From positions 21,447,000 through 21,510,999 of the forward strand of contig OX419345.1 of NCBI GenBank assembly GCA_948470475.1: a stretch of DNA of 64,000 nt, given 5' to 3'. The stretch's first letter is position 1; every line of letters begins with the position of its first letter. Below the pieces are notes generated by a model, which saw nothing but the letters and a program-made list of their open reading frames with translations, had not been told where the DNA came from and searched no databases. The DNA is from Galaxea fascicularis (taxonomy: Eukaryota > Cnidaria > Anthozoa > Scleractinia > Euphylliidae). Shown piece after piece: positions 19,201 through 30,405 of the stretch. A program made the position numbers and the translations under genes.

Positions 19201-22200
19201 TATTAGCCGGCTTCCGAGCAGCTATGAGAACCTGCTCGCAGGCTAAGCCTTTTGACAAATATAGCTAACAACTTACGCCTTTCATCATCCTTTGCTTTTA
19301 ATTTCACAGTCTTCATTTCTCCATTTTTAACATTTGGCGATTCCTCCTCCATTTTATCATGTTGACTTTTCTTTTTATCTGTCCCCGCGACACTAGATCT
19401 GGGTTTTGTTGGGAAACTCAGTTTCTTTTCCAAGTCATCGGGTTTAATATGCAAAGACGTTGCAGACTTTGTTGGTCTTGGCATATGCCTAATTTTTAGG
19501 TCCTCCTTCCTCTCTGGTTGTTCGTAGTAATTAATAATGTCTTCGTTCTTCATTTTGTCAATTAGGTCCACAAAATCTTCATTAGGAAGATCAAAACCAA
19601 CGCCGTCCAAAACCACATGGTGTTTACCACCTTTCTTTTGTACAACACGACTAGGTTGATCCTGCTCCTCAAAAAACCTCTGAGAAGAGAGTTCAGGCTC
19701 AAGGTTATTTTCATTTGCAGACTTTCCTTCAAGCAACAATTTTTCAAGACTGTCGTCATCTGATGAGTCGCTTACTTGTGATAGCATTTTTAGAGTTCCC
19801 TCGCGTAGAGGAATTTTGAGATTAGTATTTGGATTCAATGCTTTTAAACTTGGATTGGCAGTTGTCGACTCGGGTACGCCTGGTAGCGAATCCGACATAA
19901 TGTTTGATCCAGACACTGGTTTATGCCCACCATGGTGATATTTTTGCTGATCAACTTTGAGTCCTAGCTGCTGTGAGTTTTCTCCTTGTTTAAACAACTC
20001 ACCAAGCTTCTGATTTTTATCAATAGAACTCCCTGTTCCTATGATCGTAGCGTTAACCTTGCCACCAGTGATTAAAACCCCATCCCCAATTTCACCACCC
20101 TCTATAACTCCTCCCTCGATGATCCCACCCTTGATTTTACCGGCTAGCACAAGACCCCCTTTCAGCTGGCCTCCTTCCATGACTCCACCTTTCAACACAC
20201 CTCCTTCAATTGTCCCTCCTTTCAGCGTTCCTCCTTCTATACTCCCGTTTTTCATCACCCCACCTAACATGGCTCCCGCTTTTAGAGTTCCTCCTGATAT
20301 ATCTCCAAACTTAAATTCACCTCCTTCTATGTTACCCCCGTGCACAACACCACCTTCGACTTTGCCACCCTTTATTATTCCGCCTTGTATCTCACCCCCT
20401 TTCAGCAGACCCCCTTGCATGCTTCCTCCTCGGAAGCGACCACCAGCGACCACTCCGCCTTTCATTTCTCCTCCTTCTACAGTCCCACCAAGAATTTTTC
20501 CACCGAAGACATTTCCACCCATCAACCTACCTCCCTCAATTCTGCCATTTACTAAGTGTCCGCCTAACATCTGTCCATCGGCAACCACACCACCTTCCAT
20601 AGTCCCGTTCGTGATATGTCCTCCAACGACCTGACCCCCTTTAATAACACCACCTTCTATCAACCCGGCCTTGATTTGCCCACCTTGAATAAGCCCTCCT
20701 GAAATTTGACCCCCAGATATTTTTCCTCCCATGATTCGAGTTCCTTTAAAAGGTACTAGAGTTGAGGCGGCATCATGCGCTCTTGCAGCGCCCTTATTGG
20801 GTTGTTTCGAAGGCAGTATGACAAATGGTGGCCGTGGATATTTAAAACTGTTTGGCCGGTCCTCTTGTGATTGCTCCTCACTCTCTAGGTTGCTATTATT
20901 ACCAAATGGTCTTTTCGTCCAATAAATAGCAGCATTCGGTGAAAGAAATGATTCTATTGCCTCGCTTTCCTGATCTTTTTGAGCTTTTCTGTTCTTGAAG
21001 TATGTTGGATTAATTTCGTCATCGGAGGCCATATTGTGCTGCTGCATTTGTTGAGTTGTATCCACTCTTTCAGGGCTGCCCAGAGAAACTAGTTTTTTCA
21101 CGTTTCCATTACGAAGCCCATCATGGCCGTCTAGGAAAGCTGTGATGTTCTTTTGATCCTTGTGGGTTTCTTGGTTAACTGCATCATGATTTTTGTTTTG
21201 CTGTGCAGATTTATTGGGCCTTCCATTTCCAAAATGATCTAGCATTCCTTGGAAAAAGTTTTCAAAATCTTCTTGAGAGGGTGGGCGAAAGTTAGAAGGC
21301 CGTGATGTTGTCTCGGAATGCCGTGCCATGGAATCAATGTTGTTTGATTTGCCAGTGTATTGGTCGAAGTGTGATTTTGTTGGACGTGTGTTTTTCATTT
21401 TCAAAGGAGGAGGGGGCTCTCCATTGTCGATAGCGTCGTAGAAATCATCGTTACCGCTATTGCCATCTTCAGTGTCTGAAGGGGTAACCTCGTCCCATGT
21501 CAATTTAGAGGGCGTTGAGGAGGTAGTAGATGTGTACACTGAAGCATCATTCTCGTTGTTGTTGTCATTGTTGTTTGCACCACTTACGTTGTCATTCAAA
21601 GCATGAAAATAGTCTGAGAGTGTGTTATTGTCGATCATGTTGACTTCATTAATGTCCATACCATCCATGTCTATTCCTCTAGAGTACGCCCCTGGAAGAT
21701 TATCTAATAAGTCGATCGTCTTATCAATCTTTTGCCTCTCTTTTCTCAAGACTTCCTCGACTTTCGCCCTTTTCCTTGCCTCTGTGTGCCTATGGTGGAC
21801 TCTCCTGCTTGCAATCCTATACCGTTTGATCGATGGAAGTATATCGCCACGACTCTCAGCAGGAAATGAATTACGTTTTGTCGACTTCTCAGAATTATGA
21901 ACGAGTACCGTGGTTGTTAAAGCCGCTTTGTCTGAGCCCTGAATTGCATGTACACTACTATGAGCTTTAACGACCTGCTTTGGCTTTCCTATATCCGAAG
22001 AATTCCTCTTGTCAAGCCGCATACGAGGGTTAACATGATGTTTTGTCAGGCTTTTTAATAGTTTGATACTTGGGGCGACTGATTCGTAACCATCCAAATG
22101 ATGGACACGTTGTTGCCGAGAGTCCTCAATATCCTTTGTATTACCATAAAGCAGAGATACGTCTCGATGTTCCTGGTATTTAACTGTCTGCAACTTATGG

Positions 22201-22292
22201 TCCTTCCTCTTTCGCCCGTGGTGTCTTTCGTAAACCGCAGCACAAAATTGCAAAATGAAGACAATGATGGCATTGGAAACTAGCGTCCTCAT
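9570..22292 (-). CDS. Secreted multidomain protein: pentapeptide solenoid + ConA/LamG-like domain + four TSP1 modules
   Basis: Nine exons read 22292-19277, 18804-18631, 18248-17994, 17579-17346, 15897-~14807, 13276-13085, 11728-11555, 10560-10387 and 9757-9570, about 1831 residues if a frameshift near 15180 is ignored. The start MRTLVSNAIIVFILQFCAAV is a signal peptide. The 3-kb first exon is cysteine-free after it, low-complexity (with RGD at about residues 148-150), and carries the GG-x-h-x solenoid at about 522-746. Exons 2-4 form a ConA/laminin-G-like domain (about 1006-1226). Exon 5 is a basic, disordered linker. Exons 6-9 are TSP1 modules (W-x-x-W/F, C-x-x-x-C-G, six cysteines), the last ending in NVNF and a stop. 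Introns are phase 1 throughout, as in shuffled extracellular modules. A matrix or adhesion role is inferred; I know of no named protein with this architecture. The donor of exon 5 is the least certain boundary. Confidence 0.8.
11842..11906 (+). pseudogene. Broken tRNA-Lys(CUU) relic in an intron
   Basis: The 5' end gcccggct, a D-arm piece (agctcagtcggta) and the T arm with 3' acceptor strand (gtgggttcgagccccacg...tgggcg) match the intact tRNA-Lys copies at 51-56 kb. A nine-base insertion follows the acceptor strand and the anticodon arm is largely deleted, so no functional tRNA can fold. It lies antisense in an intron of the solenoid gene. Confidence 0.8.
14807..15897 (-). other. Linker exon of the solenoid gene with an internal reading-frame shift
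   Basis: The exon opens after a strong acceptor (gctgttttcag) and reads about 240 residues of basic, S/T/N/R-rich sequence to about 15184. There the frame must change to continue into a second open stretch of similar composition (from SFPYTNGHWF to about 14807). The switch coincides with a GTGT doublet: removing one GT would make one continuous frame. An alternative is a tiny 86-base intron with donor GTGCAA and acceptor AACAG. Downstream, the phase-1 donor is probably GTAATA at 14806, which matches the TSP1 exon phase, but other donors are possible. Confidence 0.55.
16415..16425 (+). promoter_or_regulatory. TATA-like element 26-36 bases upstream of tRNA-Sec
   Basis: aataataaata sits where the TATA box of the external (type 3) Pol III promoter of animal tRNA-Sec genes is expected. 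Family knowledge predicts a proximal sequence element about 30 bases further upstream; its cnidarian consensus is not known to me, so I do not call one. Confidence 0.5.
16451..16537 (+). tRNA. tRNA-Sec: Selenocysteine tRNA, anticodon UCA
   Basis: The 87-base sequence has the exact length and layout of eukaryotic tRNA-Sec. The acceptor strands gcgcgga and tctgcgc pair with one G-U. The D region has cctc/gggg pairing, the anticodon loop is cttcaaa with anticodon TCA, the long variable arm pairs ccga with tcgg, and the T arm is gcgg/ccgc around ttcgatt. The block ggggtgcaggcttcaaacct is the same as in vertebrate tRNA-Sec. It decodes UGA as selenocysteine with SECIS, EFSec and SBP2. A TTTT terminator follows at 16545-16548. 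The gene lies antisense in the intron between the ConA-like and linker exons of the solenoid gene. Confidence 0.95.
17040..17340 (-). pseudogene. Degenerate C-terminal fragment of a non-LTR retrotransposon polyprotein
   Basis: Immediately after the donor of the last ConA-like exon, the minus-strand intron translates to a stretch with LFHSSVPNYLSDELEPIQRR and then AMRITFTGLKYS. This is the signature found downstream of reverse transcriptase in CR1/L2/RTE-like elements (VFH..LP.YLS..LE..QKRA.RI..). About 100 residues can be followed before similarity fades. It is a fragment with no 5' part, and is non-functional. Confidence 0.6.
17346..18804 (-). other. Concanavalin-A/laminin-G-like domain encoded by three exons of the solenoid gene
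   Basis: Exons 18631-18804, 17994-18248 and 17346-17579 join in phase 1 to ~221 residues. Visible signatures are TYHWSLNRL near the start, GGLHLNG.NAWLG, the disulphide-prone GGC..C.DGLSFEMTFRL, then VRKWQDILVTWK, MKMYVNCELQG, the glycine-turn GRPN and DISFWEKHLSAKDVETLCG. This order (strand with W, M-x-x-Y-V-N/D-G, GR-x-N, I-x-x-W-x-R/K-x-L-S) is typical of LamG/pentraxin-like jelly rolls. The usual calcium ligands are not obvious, so the ligand is unknown. Confidence 0.7.
20055..20729 (-). repeat. Pentapeptide GG-x-h-x solenoid, about 45 units (15-bp degenerate minisatellite)
   Basis: Residues about 522-746 repeat a five-residue unit whose fourth position is I, V, L or M and whose first two are almost always GG (occasionally NG, AG, DG or FG), for example GGTLKGGTIEGGVLKGG. 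Variable positions favour K, E, Q, S and H. At DNA level it is a 15-base tandem repeat with heavy synonymous drift, so selection on the protein is likely. The small-x-hydrophobic spacing equals the i-2/i pattern of pentapeptide-repeat (A(D/N)LXX) quadrilateral beta-helices, with G in place of A. A secreted right-handed beta-solenoid of 11 coils is the natural reading, but this is inference. Confidence 0.9.
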
Positions 22293-25283
22293 TTCTCTTC
22301 TATAAATCAAAACACAATGTCTTCTATTGAGAACTTGATGGAAAAAGACAGCTGGTCACAACGTTATTAATAGGGTAATTAAAACGGGAATAAATGCCCT
22401 GTTTGGCAAAAAATGGAGATATTGCTTTGACCAGTACATGGCTCAAAATTTGAAAGGAAACCAACACAAGGTACAGGTTTTGGTCAGGGCAGGTAATTTA
22501 AATACCCATTCACCCAAACGTTCATAGGTCGCTGGAGGCTAAGGCAATTCTTGAACTGATGACTGTCACCTGTATTTGGATCCACGGAAGTTGCTCTTGA
22601 ACAGTGCATTTAAATTCTCCAGTCAACTTTTAGCCAACGTTTTTCTTGAATCATTTACATAGCGCTATGTTCAAAAACTTTGTATTCAATTGCAATAGTT
22701 AAGGTAATCAAACCATCGCACCAGCATATCGAGGAAAACCGTTCTTGCGTGGTTCTCCTTTGTTAGTAGTCTGGTACTGACCCCTAATGAAAGTTTAGAG
22801 CATTATATGAATAATACGAGAATCGAATGGCAGTAAATAAATGTTTTACTTTTTTATTCAACAGGAGTCAGCATACTACTGCAAACTAACCGAAAAAAAT
22901 TTAGTAAAGTGTAGCAAATAACGCAAACCAAAGCAAAGGACAGTGTTTCAGTCATCAAGGTTTTCATTTCGCGTACCTTACACCTTTGTCAGTTTCTCAT
23001 GACAGCATCCTTCTTTAAATAGACCAATGTCTGCCTTTCCATGGATAACGAAGGATTTGTAATTTCTCCTGCTGTGTCGATGAAATTAAATCATTTCTGA
23101 AAGTTAAAAGGTGCTAAAGATAATTCTCCATAGAACTTGGCGTTCCCAACAAAATCAGTGAAACCACGCAAGCGTATCCGAATTCAGAAGTCATGAGATC
23201 ACTGCAGTAAAATGTGTATTAATCCATTTTTGGTATGAACTATAACATAGAAAACGACACATATATCTGATTGAAATAGCGCAGGCATCAACCATGAATT
23301 GTTACGACAACGGACCTCCTGAGAAGCATAGAAACGCCCGGCATATTTTGCATGGCGATCGCACTTGTGCCATGAGACTTACGTCTTACCGTGCACTGAA
23401 TAATAATAGTTGAACCACCAAAGTAAGATTAAACTGTTAAATTATCAAGACGTTTTCTTCAATTGCGAAACGATCTTCGGGCAAAACCAACTCTTTCTGC
23501 AGATTCATGCAGTATTTGAATAGCTGATTTTTCCTACAATTGAATTAAGTTGTGTGTAACGTTTTACTGGTCTGGTATATATGTCCCACACGCGTTTGTT
23601 TGAGTAAGTGGCAGAGTCCAACGAGATATATGGGATCAGGGACCCGGGACCTGAGATCACAAGTCTTGAGATCAGGATCAGGAAATTTTAGTGGGACCAG
23701 GGATTCGACTTTCCCGCGTTTTGGGGATCAGGGTCACGTTTTGGGTCAATAAATGGATCACTGACTAAAAAATATACCTCGTTACGACCCTTATATAAGC
23801 GAAGTAGGAGGGGCCATTGAATATTGAATATTTGCCATCTATTCCACACTATGCAGATGCATTTCAATCTTTGATGCAAACTCGTAGGGCTCGTTACCAC
23901 CCAATGAACGAGTGAGAAAATTCTTTGGAAGGTGGACGTTTATAGTAGTCCATCTCAAATAAACATGTACGTCGCCTAGTCAGTATTTCGTTTTCTTTGA
24001 AAAGAATCGCACCTCTTTAATTCTTGATATAGCCAGTGCCCCACCGTTTAGCTATCAGTGCACTTGCCCGGTTGCTCAACAATCTGCTGGTACGTGGATA
24101 GACGATCCAGAAATAGCTTCACCCGAAAAAATATTGTCACGGAACCGTCACTTGCGTTACACGGTCCATGCATGCCATACAAAAATTTAGCCAATGGTGG
24201 CACTGAAATCATACGTAGACGGCGTAAAGGGTCACAATGTTTTTGTCCATCATTTATTCTTCATAGGGACAAACCTGCAATTTTCACACTCATACAATCT
24301 CCACATGACCAGGCATTCATTTGAAAACTACAATTTTTGTCTGCATTCAGGATTGAAAGGTTCAACCGGTGAAAGCACGGTTATTGGTTATTTTGCATGC
24401 TGATGGAAAAAAGGAAAAGGTTAACAGCTAACATTATAATTCTTGAACACGTATTTTTTGTTTTTTTCTTGGATTGCACTGAAGCAGCTTTGGGCCAGTT
24501 GGTTGCATATAGACCTTGAATCACTAAGTATGCAACCATATGCAAAGCCTACTTGAATATTACGCCCACTGCCTCTTGACATGTCCTCATGACAAGATGT
24601 AACAAGTGCTATACTTGTAATGCCGGTTTAAATGCGTTGAAACGATAATTAAACCATTTCCACGATGACTAGAGTTTTCGCCAAGCATTCTGCAAGCTGA
24701 CAATTTCCTTTCTCACGGCAACACATCATGTCAGCTGGTACCTGTTGTGCGAGTACCACAGGGCTATATTTAATTCATGAACTCTTCCTTCTCGATCGAA
24801 CGTCGGTCATAACTAAACTTTTAGTGAGAGAACCGAGAAAAGGAAAGAGACGCGGTTTTGCAAGACAAATGATCAAGTGATAGCCAGGGAAAAGAACTCA
24901 ACAGCACTAAGGTACGACAGCTTTTGGTTTGCTTAAACAATATGGTAAAGATACATTTTGATGGCCTTAAGATCCATGCCCTCTTGAACCTTGAGGCAAG
25001 GCCAGTATCTGACTAAATAAAAGCCTCGATTAAATTCTTTTTGACTTTGAAACCTTTGACGGTGGTGGTCGATGTGTTTCCATTTAACTCATCTCCCATG
25101 ATAACCGGATTTGTCCTTCCAACAGCGAATCAGCCAAAATTGCTACCCCAAGGTCGATAACAATAATAAAGTTAACATGTCAGTGAATATTTTTCCAAAC
25201 TTTTCAGTGAAGGCTTTAAAACAAACAGAACGGGTGCGAACTTAATTAATGGGATTTTGTTACCTTTGATTCTAAGACTGACG
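22293..25283. other. Intergenic between two divergent genes (solenoid gene and acidic secreted protein)
   Basis: No coding exon with credible frame and splice sites is visible on either strand. A short stretch at about 23630-23760 carries several copies of a GGGATCAGGGA-type motif. The region should hold the promoters of both divergent genes. Confidence 0.4.
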
Positions 25284-27194
25284 ATGAATTGGAGCTTGGC
25301 ATGGATCGTTTCAAGTACCATCTGCTTTGTTTTGGCACTTGTTACCAATGCAGAGTGGACTTCGAAATCGTCTAAAAGAGGTATGGTGAAATCACTTTAC
25401 TCAGAGATAACTGCTCTAAGGAAGAGAGACCAAAACGTGTTCCTAAACTCAACTTTAGGGTGCTAATGACCCAAGAATTGGTTATTGGTAGTGATGCTGA
25501 TTGTCTTCTGTGTCCTATACGTTGTCTTCTAAGGCAACAAAAAACAGGGTAGAGGGCCTTCTAATGTCTTGTTGGTTCAGTACAATTAGCGCCTCCTCCA
25601 GCTGAATCCTCTAACAATTTGAGCCAATGGAATACCCGTAGATTTCCAGACTAAACAAGGTCTTATACCCTGTAATAGCAATAATCAGAACATAACATGT
25701 GATAGCTCTGTTGCATATAATACATTAACTCTATTGGTGGAAGAGAGTGAGGTGGAAGGAATAGCTCTGGTCAGGAGCCCCCTGCTCTTGTATTACAGGT
25801 CTTGTTTGCTTGTTAGAGCAAGGAAAGGGCTTGACAACGAAGCGGAATATGGTTTAGGTTGTTCTATAGGTAGTGGTACTGTCGTATGGTTGAAAGTCTT
25901 CAAACTCCCTCTTGTCAGATCATATGTATACAAATTGCATCTGCCAACAAGCAGGACGAACTGAAAAAACGTTTAAGGAAGACTGGAAAGGATGTAAATG
26001 AGTAATATTAACTAAGACAGGCAGGGCAAAGTTTCAGTCCCATCCCTCAAATTACTTTCCCTCAGATTATCACATTTGGAATGGTTGTCAGGCCAACTGT
26101 ATTTTGCGTGCAAGGCCAAAAGTACGGACTTATGTTGAATTCTCGCCTCCGCGCATTTTTTATAATTTATAAATCTATTCAGTTTTAGTTTTATCTTTAC
26201 AGACGATATCATGGGTCTTCATCTAGGGATCGGGGATGACATTTTTGGCTCAAATTTTGAGAGCAATTTACTGAAGGATGAAGAAAAACACGAGGATGCG
26301 CATCAGAGGGCAGCATTTCCTATAATGGACGCATTCAAGGAACATACACTGCTGACGGCTGACGATCTCAAAGAAAAGGTCGAAAATGGTTACTCCGACC
26401 AGGAAGGGATTCAACAAGCAGTTGACAATGCTCTGAGGAAACTTCATAAGAAGAAAGCACAGGCTGACGCCGCAGCACATCCAGGTGCACCTCATGTGGT
26501 CACTGCAAAGGAACTGGTCGATGAAGTAGTGAAACAGGAAATTGCAAGCCATCTGGGCACTAACAACGCCATCCAACAAGAAGAAACCAATAGTGCTTCA
26601 GATGATGACCTGAAGAGCAAACTGCACCAGAAACTCGAAGAAATAACTAGAATCGAAACGAAATTGTTTTCACTTATTCGCGACGTAAAGGGATTTTTGA
26701 TGAAAAAGAAAAGTGACCAAGGCGAGGGAAAAGACGATTCATTGGATGGCGAAGACAGTGACTTCGCCGATAATGTCAACCTGGACGGTCTAGTGTCTAA
26801 ACGAAGCGAGATTCCTTCCAACATCAATCGATTCCGCAGGAATGAAACACTGGTGGAGAACTTCATCCGTGACGCTCTTAAAGACGACTTCACCGTCGAT
26901 CCGAGTGAATACGATGAGAGCCACACTGAAAGTAGCGAGGATAAGAAGGCAGCTAAGCAGGGAGATACAAGGGATCTTCTGGGAAAAGAGGAAATGCAGA
27001 AAGCATTGCTTAAACAAGCTGTCCCTGGAGAAATAGAGAACATCCCTGTATCAAGCTTAGAGCGTGAAGTTGATGAGAATGACTCGGTGGCAAGTGATCA
27101 TGGAATTACCCGTGATGCACTTGTGGACTCACCATTCTCGTCCCTGGACTACAAGAAAGTTACTGGAACGCGATCGAGGCATTTTCTATCTTAA
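25284..27194 (+). CDS. Secreted, acidic, lysine-rich protein of unknown family (two exons)
   Basis: Exon 25284-25380 encodes a signal peptide (MNWSLAWIVSSTICFVLALV, cleavage likely after TNA at about residue 23). It splices in phase 1 to exon 26203-27194 with a clean acceptor (ttttatctttacag), giving 362 residues. After the signal peptide there is no cysteine. The chain is rich in D, E and K, with helical stretches such as LKSKLHQKLEEITRIETKLF that may form a coiled coil. Dibasic sites occur at about 31-32 (KR), 232-233 (KR) and 244-245 (RR), the last next to an N-glycosylation sequon (NET). No known domain is recognised. An extracellular acidic scaffold or a processed precursor are both possible. 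Neighbours are divergent from, and not co-linear with, the TSP1 genes. Confidence 0.8.
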
Positions 27195-27967
27195 AAGACA
27201 CCTCAGTGTGCAAAATCAGTTCAGAATCGCGCTAATCTTAAGTCCCATCATGAACGCGATCAAGGAGTGCTTTCATGCCTGTGGCACTGTTTCCAGTGCA
27301 ATTTTGCGAAAGAATTTTTTCGAACTAAAGAGTAATAAGGAATTCTTGGAAACATAATAGCTCTTGACAGAAAATCTAGTCCAGTTTCGAAGACTGTACT
27401 TCTTATTTTGTCAGTCACATTATGTGTGTGTCAGCCCGGCAATGTAAGGCCAGTATTTGTTGATGAGCTCAACATCTTCAGATGTTATTTATTAAATAAT
27501 TTGTTGCTTGAATCGAAGTGGATAACCGTTTTAATCATCAGTCCTGATATTCTTTGAATATGCAGCACCTGGCCAAGCTGAGTTGAGGCGTACAATAACT
27601 GAGGGTAATTATACATAGTTCAGATAGGTCTTGTTGCTGAAATCCATTAATTTAATGTAAATTAATCCATTGTATACATTGATGTTAACAAGCTGAGGAA
27701 ATATTTTTGAAAGGGCAAAGGCTTAAAGATTTGAAAGCCTGCAAATCTTGGCAAGTTATGAGTGTATTTAAATATCATTCAATAGATTGTCATATCATGA
27801 TGAAATATATACATTCTTACACGTACACAAATACGTTCACACGTAAGTGTATTTAAATATATCCTAATACACCTAACGAACACTCTATGCACTCCTCTTT
27901 CCGGAGGACTATACACTGAGAGTAACCGTTTTTCAAAGCAGTCAAGTCGATTGTGGCCTTGCTTGTG
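27195..27967. other. Convergent intergenic spacer
   Basis: AT-rich 3' flank of the acidic secreted gene and of LONRF copy A. A 14-base direct repeat gtgtatttaaatat occurs at about 27771 and 27847. Nothing else is seen. Confidence 0.4.
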
Positions 27968-30405
27968 TTACCCGTTCAACTTACTACGTTGCTTGGTTCG
28001 CTTCCTTAATTTCAACAGCAAGCAAACGAAGTTTTGAATGTTTTGTAGTCTGTCAATCACTCTCGGCATTATTAGAATTCTCAGTTTTTCTGGCGGGTCA
28101 AACGGCAAGGCTGCTAAGGCCCATAAAAGCCAGGATGGACCATTTTGGGTTGAAAGCAAGTAGTTTTGACAAGGAGGCATGGGTCCCAATGCAGTCTCGA
28201 TGCACATTTTCTCTTCAGGAGGAAGAGATGAGATCCACTTCTTCAACATGGCATGGCTAGCGGTGTTGCGCAATTTAAAAAGGACTGTTGTATCACCGTC
28301 ACCAATTTTCGTACCTTCCTGCCAATTTGCCCTAGCTGCTAAACAGCCATCGATGACTTCACGAGAGATAACGGTAAACTTGTGCCTTGGAACTGCTTGC
28401 ACCACCACATTTCCATCGGGGAAACGTTTAGTTGCTTGGATCTTGACCAATATCCCACGGTCGGCAAAACCTTTCTCGGCGTCTTCGCTAGGGGAACAGA
28501 TTCCAAACATGCTCGTGCCCCAAACAATGCAGCGTCTTATCATGATGCGGGCGCGAGGCTCCGAGAGTGTCAGTTGGACTTGGTGGCATGAAATGGGTGT
28601 GGAACTAACCAATATTGGGATCTCAGCTCTCTCATCGCTACCTATCCTGAAAACCAAAGAGAGATAAAAAGGCCCTTAAGTTAGCTAGATTTCGAATTTG
28701 AGGATTAACAATTAACTATGGAGGCCCAGGTAACCAGACTCGTTGCACATGCTATAAAACTTGACAACTAAAATAACAAGCCTAAGGAAAAAGATAGGCA
28801 AACAGACCACAGGAACAATATGCCTGAGCAAAATCAGAATTGCATTGGGTCATGCATGTCAAATTTCATTTTTAATCAAAATTTTACGGCTTGTATCACA
28901 ACGACGAAGCACTGAGCATCAGCCGGCATCACTACCGCAGATTCGTCCTCAAACATTCCATAAACTAAAGTAATAACCTGGTAGTATGTTGTAGACCAAA
29001 ACTGGATAAAAAGATTGAATCAATAAAAAGATAATAAACTAGCGTTTTTAGTTACGCAATCGGCACTCAGCTGTTTTTACTAACGGCACCTTTTCCATTT
29101 CCCTATTTTTTCTTGCCATTGTCTTTTCCTGTCCAAGTACTGGTTTTCAAAATGGACTTTGAGCAGTTCAACTATGACCAATGTACATTTTCGCTCCCTT
29201 TCAACTGAAGCGTTCACAGTTTTCCGACACTTTGGACATATTGAACCGTACTCAAGGCTTTCTTTCAAACAATCCTGGCAAAAAGTATGTCCACACTGAA
29301 TTGTCACAGGCTGAAAAAGAAGACAACCGCAAACACTGCATCTTAAATCATCCACATTTACGGCTGCTTTTTCGCCGTCAGGTTTCAGTATATCTTGTAC
29401 CTCATTGTTCTGTCCCTCCGCCTCTTGAACACCTGTTACAATTCCCTCATCACTCAAGTCTTCTCCGGTGACAAAAATATTGACAAGGTTTCGAGCCACG
29501 ATCTTCAGTTCGAGTGCTGTCACGTCACGTGACGTGAGTACCTTTATCAAGCTGTTCGTGAAATCATCTCTGCGATCAGAATCATTCGGAGACAAAACAG
29601 CACAGCGGAGGTAGTCTGTGGTTGCATCGTCGTACATTCTCACTGTGGTGAGAATGTTCGCTCTCCGGTAAAAAGCATCTGGCAGATCCGGTCTTAATTT
29701 ACTAGCATTATATGCGTCCCTAAGCGCAAGATAATGAAGTTTCAATTGCACATATGCATCACTTCTCAGACAAAGGCAATCATAATCTTTCGGAGTGATA
29801 AAAAGAGCGAATGAAAAACTATTCACGGCCTCTTTTGGAGAGTTGGATAGTAAATAACTTTTACCGAGTTTCTTGGCCACCTTTTGTTTTGCTTTCTCAG
29901 GAAAACGTTTGTTAATGATGTCAGACAAAACAAGATTCTCCGAAAAATTCTCGGCGTCACTGTCGTAGTGTAAGCCACAAAGGGAACATAAACTAACGTT
30001 TCCATCCAAGCAAGTTCTCTTGGTAGAGTCAGATAAACGCTGAAGGCAATCCAGGCAAGTAGTATGACCGCATGCTAGGGTGATTGGACACTCAAATACA
30101 CATCCACACGAAGGACAAAATAGCAAAGTCTTCGGTGAAGTTGTAAGCTCCTTTCTTCTTTCATGCAATACCTTTTTCACCCTGCGAGTTCCATTTTCCA
30201 TCAAGGTATCAAGGAGAGGAAATAGATCATCCGGCGAAATATTTTCAGACCGACATTTTGTAAATTGTGAAAGTAAAGCTCTTTCTAAAGCGGTGCCATG
30301 TTCTGATGAAGTTCCCACAGTCTGCACAAGTTTCTCTCCACTCGGTGGGTCGACCTGTAAACATTCTGTGTCACGAGGTTTATCGGCAACGTTTTTCTCT
30401 GCCAT
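27968..30405 (-). CDS. LONRF-like RING/TPR/RING/LON protein, copy A
   Basis: Exon 30405-29090 and exon 28646-27968 join to about 664 residues. RING 1 lies at about 97-143 (CPSC...CGHTTCLDC...CSLC), TPR-like helices at about 175-275, RING 2 at 356-394 (CSVC...CGHTFCQDC...CPKC) and a LON substrate-binding-like domain fills exon 2. Vertebrate LONRF1-3 share this order and act as E3 ubiquitin ligases. The LON domain is clearly divergent: the usual FEPRYRLM reads SEPRARIM, and the start reads EIPILVSSTPIS. The donor of exon 1 is AAAG|GTGCCG, a weak but GT-containing site; it sits at exactly the same place as the good donor of copy B, which supports it. The last exon's GPMPPCQNYLL and NGPSWLLWALAALP keep the family pattern. 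Tandem paralogue of the gene at 32538-35746. Confidence 0.85.

Noticed and set aside
20041..20634. 197-residue proline-rich open frame on the plus strand
   Set aside because: It is the antisense shadow of the GG repeat: GGN codons read as CC-rich proline codons. The minus strand has signal peptide, splice sites and domain context.
26800..26860. RF-amide-type neuropeptide in the secreted acidic protein (NRF before RR)
   Set aside because: There is no glycine amidation donor before the dibasic site and only one copy, so a classical RFamide precursor is not supported.
26492..27043. 183-residue minus-strand frame
   Set aside because: Antisense to the acidic secreted gene, with serine/leucine bias expected from the complement of acidic codons.
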